Source: Roseivirga sp. UBA6061
GTDB taxonomy: Bacteria > Bacteroidota > Bacteroidia > Cytophagales > Cyclobacteriaceae
NCBI GenBank assembly: GCA_002427745.1
Contig: DIYF01000127.1
Location: 75,952-139,951 of the forward strand
DNA length: 64,000 nt
Direction of reading: 5' to 3'
Numbering within the stretch: position 1 is the first letter of the stretch; every line of letters starts with the position of its first letter. The translations under genes were made by a program, and so were the position numbers. Positions 61,788 to 64,000 of this stretch are shown here, one piece after another. The notes under the pieces were generated by a model. That model was not told the origin of the DNA, ran no database searches, and saw nothing but the letters and a program-made list of their open reading frames with translations.

Positions 61788-62723
61788 ATGTCAAAGTTTA
61801 CTGCAGCCGTAGTACAGGCGGCCCCCGTTTTATTTGATCTGGAAAAGACCCTGGAGAAGACTGCCGGGCTGGTAGCTGATGCTGCTGCCAAAGGCGCCAG
61901 ATTGATTCTCTTTCCCGAGGCTTATGTATCCGCCTATCCACGAGGGCTGAGCTTTGGCACGGTCGTAGGCAGCCGAAGTGATGAGGGCAGAGATACCTGG
62001 CTGCGTTACTGGCAGAGTAGTGTGGAAGTACCTGGTCCTGCTACAGAAAGACTTGGAGCCATGGCCAAAGCAGCTAATGCTTTCCTGGTAGTAGGTGTGA
62101 ATGAGAAAGACATGGTTTCCGGCTCTATGTACTGCAGTATGCTTTACTTCGGACCTGATGGTAAATACCTGGGGAAACACCGCAAAATCAAGCCTACCGC
62201 TCAGGAAAGGGTGATCTGGGCTGAGGAGAACGGAAGTGCACTGTCTTCTTTTGATACAGTACTGGGTAAGTTGGGAGGACTGATCTGCTGGGAAAACTAT
62301 ATGCCGGAGGCACGGCTGGCTATGTATAAAAAGGGCGTACAGATGTATCTGGCACCCACGGCTGACAGTCGCGATAACTGGCAGCATACCATGAAACATA
62401 TTGCGCTGGAAGGCCGCTGCTATGTGCTCGGCTGCAATCAGTACGTGACCAAAGATATGTACCCGACTGATCTGCCGGGCCTGGAAGATCTTGCCAACCA
62501 ACCGGAGGTCATGAGCAGGGGAGGGAGTGTTATCGTATCACCGCTGGGAGAGGTGCTGGCCGGTCCTCTTTGGGGGGGAGAGGGTATTCTTACCGCTGAG
62601 CTGGACTTAGACCTGGTGGCAAAGAGCAAGCTGGATTTTGATGTGATCGGGCATTATGCCAGGCCGGATATCTTTAGCTTCAGTGCCAAAGGACAGCCGG
62701 AGACGGTGAAGGTGGGGGAGTAG
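61788..62723 (+). CDS. Nitrilase-family carbon-nitrogen hydrolase
   Basis: 311 residues of normal length. The catalytic set is complete: Glu44 in LILFPEAYVSAYPRG, Lys133 in HRKIKPTAQERVIW and Cys167 in GLICWENYMP. The short ICWENYMP motif and PTADSRDNWQHTMKHIALEGR are those of true nitrilases and cyanide/arylacetonitrile-type enzymes rather than amidases. It acts in the cytosol and turns nitriles into acids. No aldoxime or cyanide genes are near. Confidence 0.92.
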   Translation: MSKFTAAVVQAAPVLFDLEKTLEKTAGLVADAAAKGARLILFPEAYVSAYPRGLSFGTVVGSRSDEGRDTWLRYWQSSVEVPGPATERLGAMAKAANAFLVVGVNEKDMVSGSMYCSMLYFGPDGKYLGKHRKIKPTAQERVIWAEENGSALSSFDTVLGKLGGLICWENYMPEARLAMYKKGVQMYLAPTADSRDNWQHTMKHIALEGRCYVLGCNQYVTKDMYPTDLPGLEDLANQPEVMSRGGSVIVSPLGEVLAGPLWGGEGILTAELDLDLVAKSKLDFDVIGHYARPDIFSFSAKGQPETVKVGE

Positions 62724-63307
62724 TTATCAGTGTATTGGTTATCAGGGATCAGTTATCAAGGATCAGGTATCAGTGTATTGGTAATCAGTTATCAGGGGGG
62801 GAGTTGCTTGGTTTCACTGAGTGGTATCAGTCAAGGACGATAGTCATTCGTAGCGTGGGAGCAGTTGATAGGCAAGTTATCAGGGCGTGTCAGTTGCTGG
62901 TTCGGAACTTCCGTCAGACCGCAGGTCAGACGGTTTTTGGTCCTGATGGGGAAGAAGGATCAACTGGCCTATCATGCAATCCTCTTTTCCGATTCCGGGG
63001 AACCAGGAATCTCAACCACAGATCAGTCGCTCGGTTTTACCGAGTGACATCAGCAGATGATCGTTTGCGGTATGCGAGCAGTTCATGGGAAAGTCATTAG
63101 TGTATTGATAATCAGTTATCAGGGCGTGTTAGTTGCTGATTCGGAACTTCCGTCAGACTGCAGGTCAGACGGCTTTCTGTGTTGAAACTCCCGTCTGACC
63201 TACGGTGCTGACGGGGACCCTCGTTGCTGGGTTTCACCGGGTGACATATCAGCTATTGATATCTGTTATGCGTAGCATGCGAGCGACTGTGCAGGGAGAT
63301 TGCCTTG
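62724..63307. repeat. Gene-free repeat cluster
   Basis: These 584 bases consist of related short repeats. A first part iterates ATCAGTGTATTGGTTATCAG-like words. Then three diverged units appear (from about 62808, 63030 and 63220), each with a GGTTTCACTGAGTG-like word followed by a GCGTGGGAGCAG-like word. The first two also carry TTATCAGGGCGTGT, TTCGGAACTTCCGTCAGA and GCAGGTCAGACGG. The last parts form an imperfect hairpin (CCGTCAGAC...GTCAGACGG). No gene is visible. Confidence 0.8.
63065..63162 (+). repeat. Direct repeat, left copy (98 bp, identical to 63903-64000)
   Basis: Begins TTGCGGTATGCGAGCAGTTC and ends CGTCAGACTGCA. No difference was seen against the copy on the other side of the hypothetical gene at 63308-63793. 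Confidence 0.95.
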
Positions 63308-63793
63308 CTAGTGCATATATGCTCCGAATACGAAACAGGCGCTTTGTTTTCCCGAGTTGATAAACAGATATTTTTCCAGACTTCCATCAAAGGTATCTAC
63401 CGTGTATTCGGTGTACTTTGCATCCCAATGGCTGAAGTATGCGGACAATTCTTTTTTTACTTTGTCGACCAAATTCCTGAGCTCATCAAGCTTGTAGTCC
63501 TTTTCAAAGATCTCGCGTGAACAGTTGTAGGCTTTCAGGTGCTCGATGCACCACTCGAAATGTTTATCTAGCAGTGATTCGAATGATTCATCTACCGGTT
63601 TTCGACTTTTCAGGGCTTCACGCACCATCTCCTGACTTAGATAGTCTTTTTCATAAGTGTTTTCAAAGTAGAGCTGTCCGTTAAGGTCAATGTTAAGCCA
63701 GAAGGTAGTCGGATCATAGCCATTTGATAGTACCAGAAAGAAATTGCTCAGGTATTCTACAGTTTTGATCAAGTGTTGTTCAGAATTCATCAT
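63308..63793 (-). CDS. Protein of unknown function flanked by direct repeats
   Basis: 161 residues, no signal peptide, rich in charged and aromatic residues (FWLNIDLNGQLYFENTYEKD, HFEWCIEHLKAYNCSREIFE). Two ATG codons start the frame; either may be used. No family recognised. Repeats of the same family flank it on both sides, including an identical copy of at least 98 bp, so the gene and its flanks may have been duplicated, inserted or excised as a unit. Confidence 0.7.
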   Translation of the reverse strand: MMNSEQHLIKTVEYLSNFFLVLSNGYDPTTFWLNIDLNGQLYFENTYEKDYLSQEMVREALKSRKPVDESFESLLDKHFEWCIEHLKAYNCSREIFEKDYKLDELRNLVDKVKKELSAYFSHWDAKYTEYTVDTFDGSLEKYLFINSGKQSACFVFGAYMH

Positions 63794-63902
63794 TTTTGAT
63801 TGTTTTTGTTTCCTGACACAAGCTTACAGGTGTTCTGCGCAGTCTTATTGTGTAGCAGGGAGATTTTAAAGAATCTGTTTCTCAGCCAGGGAAGGTGTCA
63901 AC

Positions 63903-64000
63903 TTGCGGTATGCGAGCAGTTCATGGGAAAGTCATTAGTGTATTGATAATCAGTTATCAGGGCGTGTTAGTTGCTGATTCGGAACTTCCGTCAGACTGCA
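63903..64000 (+). repeat. Direct repeat, right copy (runs to window end)
   Basis: Identical to 63065-63162 over the 98 bases available; the true end lies outside the window. The recent exact match contrasts with the older, diverged units in 62808-63300. Confidence 0.95.

Overview
The window looks like a chromosome segment of a Bacteroidetes bacterium, probably a marine or soil member of the Cytophagales. This rests on a SusC/SusD pair with surface lipoproteins, FtsX-type permeases without an ATPase next door (one coupled to PadR), TAnnTTTG-like promoter boxes, A-rich ribosome binding regions and short intergenic hairpin repeats. No rRNA, tRNA, CRISPR array, phage or intact insertion sequence was seen.

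Layout. 1-5000: the 3' part of a pyruvate dehydrogenase-type E2 gene, hslV, a lipoprotein, a class III aminotransferase and a membrane AraC regulator. 5210-8196: a PadR/FtsX-permease pair. 8376-27581: one long minus-strand glycan locus. In transcription order it encodes an SGNH esterase, a 7TM receptor with a transposase-type zinc ribbon and helix-turn-helix (HTH), SusC, SusD, a double-LamG surface lipoprotein, two GH144 enzymes, an alpha/beta-hydrolase, a GH3 beta-glucosidase, a sulfatase, an endonuclease/exonuclease/phosphatase-type hydrolase and a TauE/SafE transporter. 27851-31535: a CBM9-like/DUF5916 outer-membrane protein divergent from a LysR regulator. 32074-46525: mostly small proteins (cREC domain, ABM and Dabb barrels, phosphatase, HugZ-like, M23 peptidase, ECF sigma factor with a membrane partner, second FtsX permease, creatininase, TlpA-like, GrpB, 2OG oxygenase). 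46812-50062: a NUDIX-type regulator divergent from a membrane-anchored GH3 enzyme, with two matching operators between them. 50312-63793: papain-like protein, SUKH protein, DUF998, esterase-TPR, a three-domain AraC protein, an Asp-box propeller, an AT-rich membrane protein, a nitrilase and a terminal repeat cluster.

How it works together. GH144 founders are endo-beta-1,2-glucanases and GH3 enzymes finish such oligosaccharides, so the main locus most likely takes up and degrades beta-1,2-glucan. The esterases, sulfatase and phosphatase-like enzyme suggest that the natural substrate carries substituents. The most unusual gene is the 7TM receptor directly upstream of susC: it appears to be a membrane-bound one-component regulator whose DNA-binding end resembles the N-terminal part of IS1595-type transposases.

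The sequence also carries a dispersed element whose core is inverted between its two copies, an octamer and a heptamer tandem repeat, a degraded duplicate of a gene end, and an identical direct repeat of at least 98 bp at the right edge.
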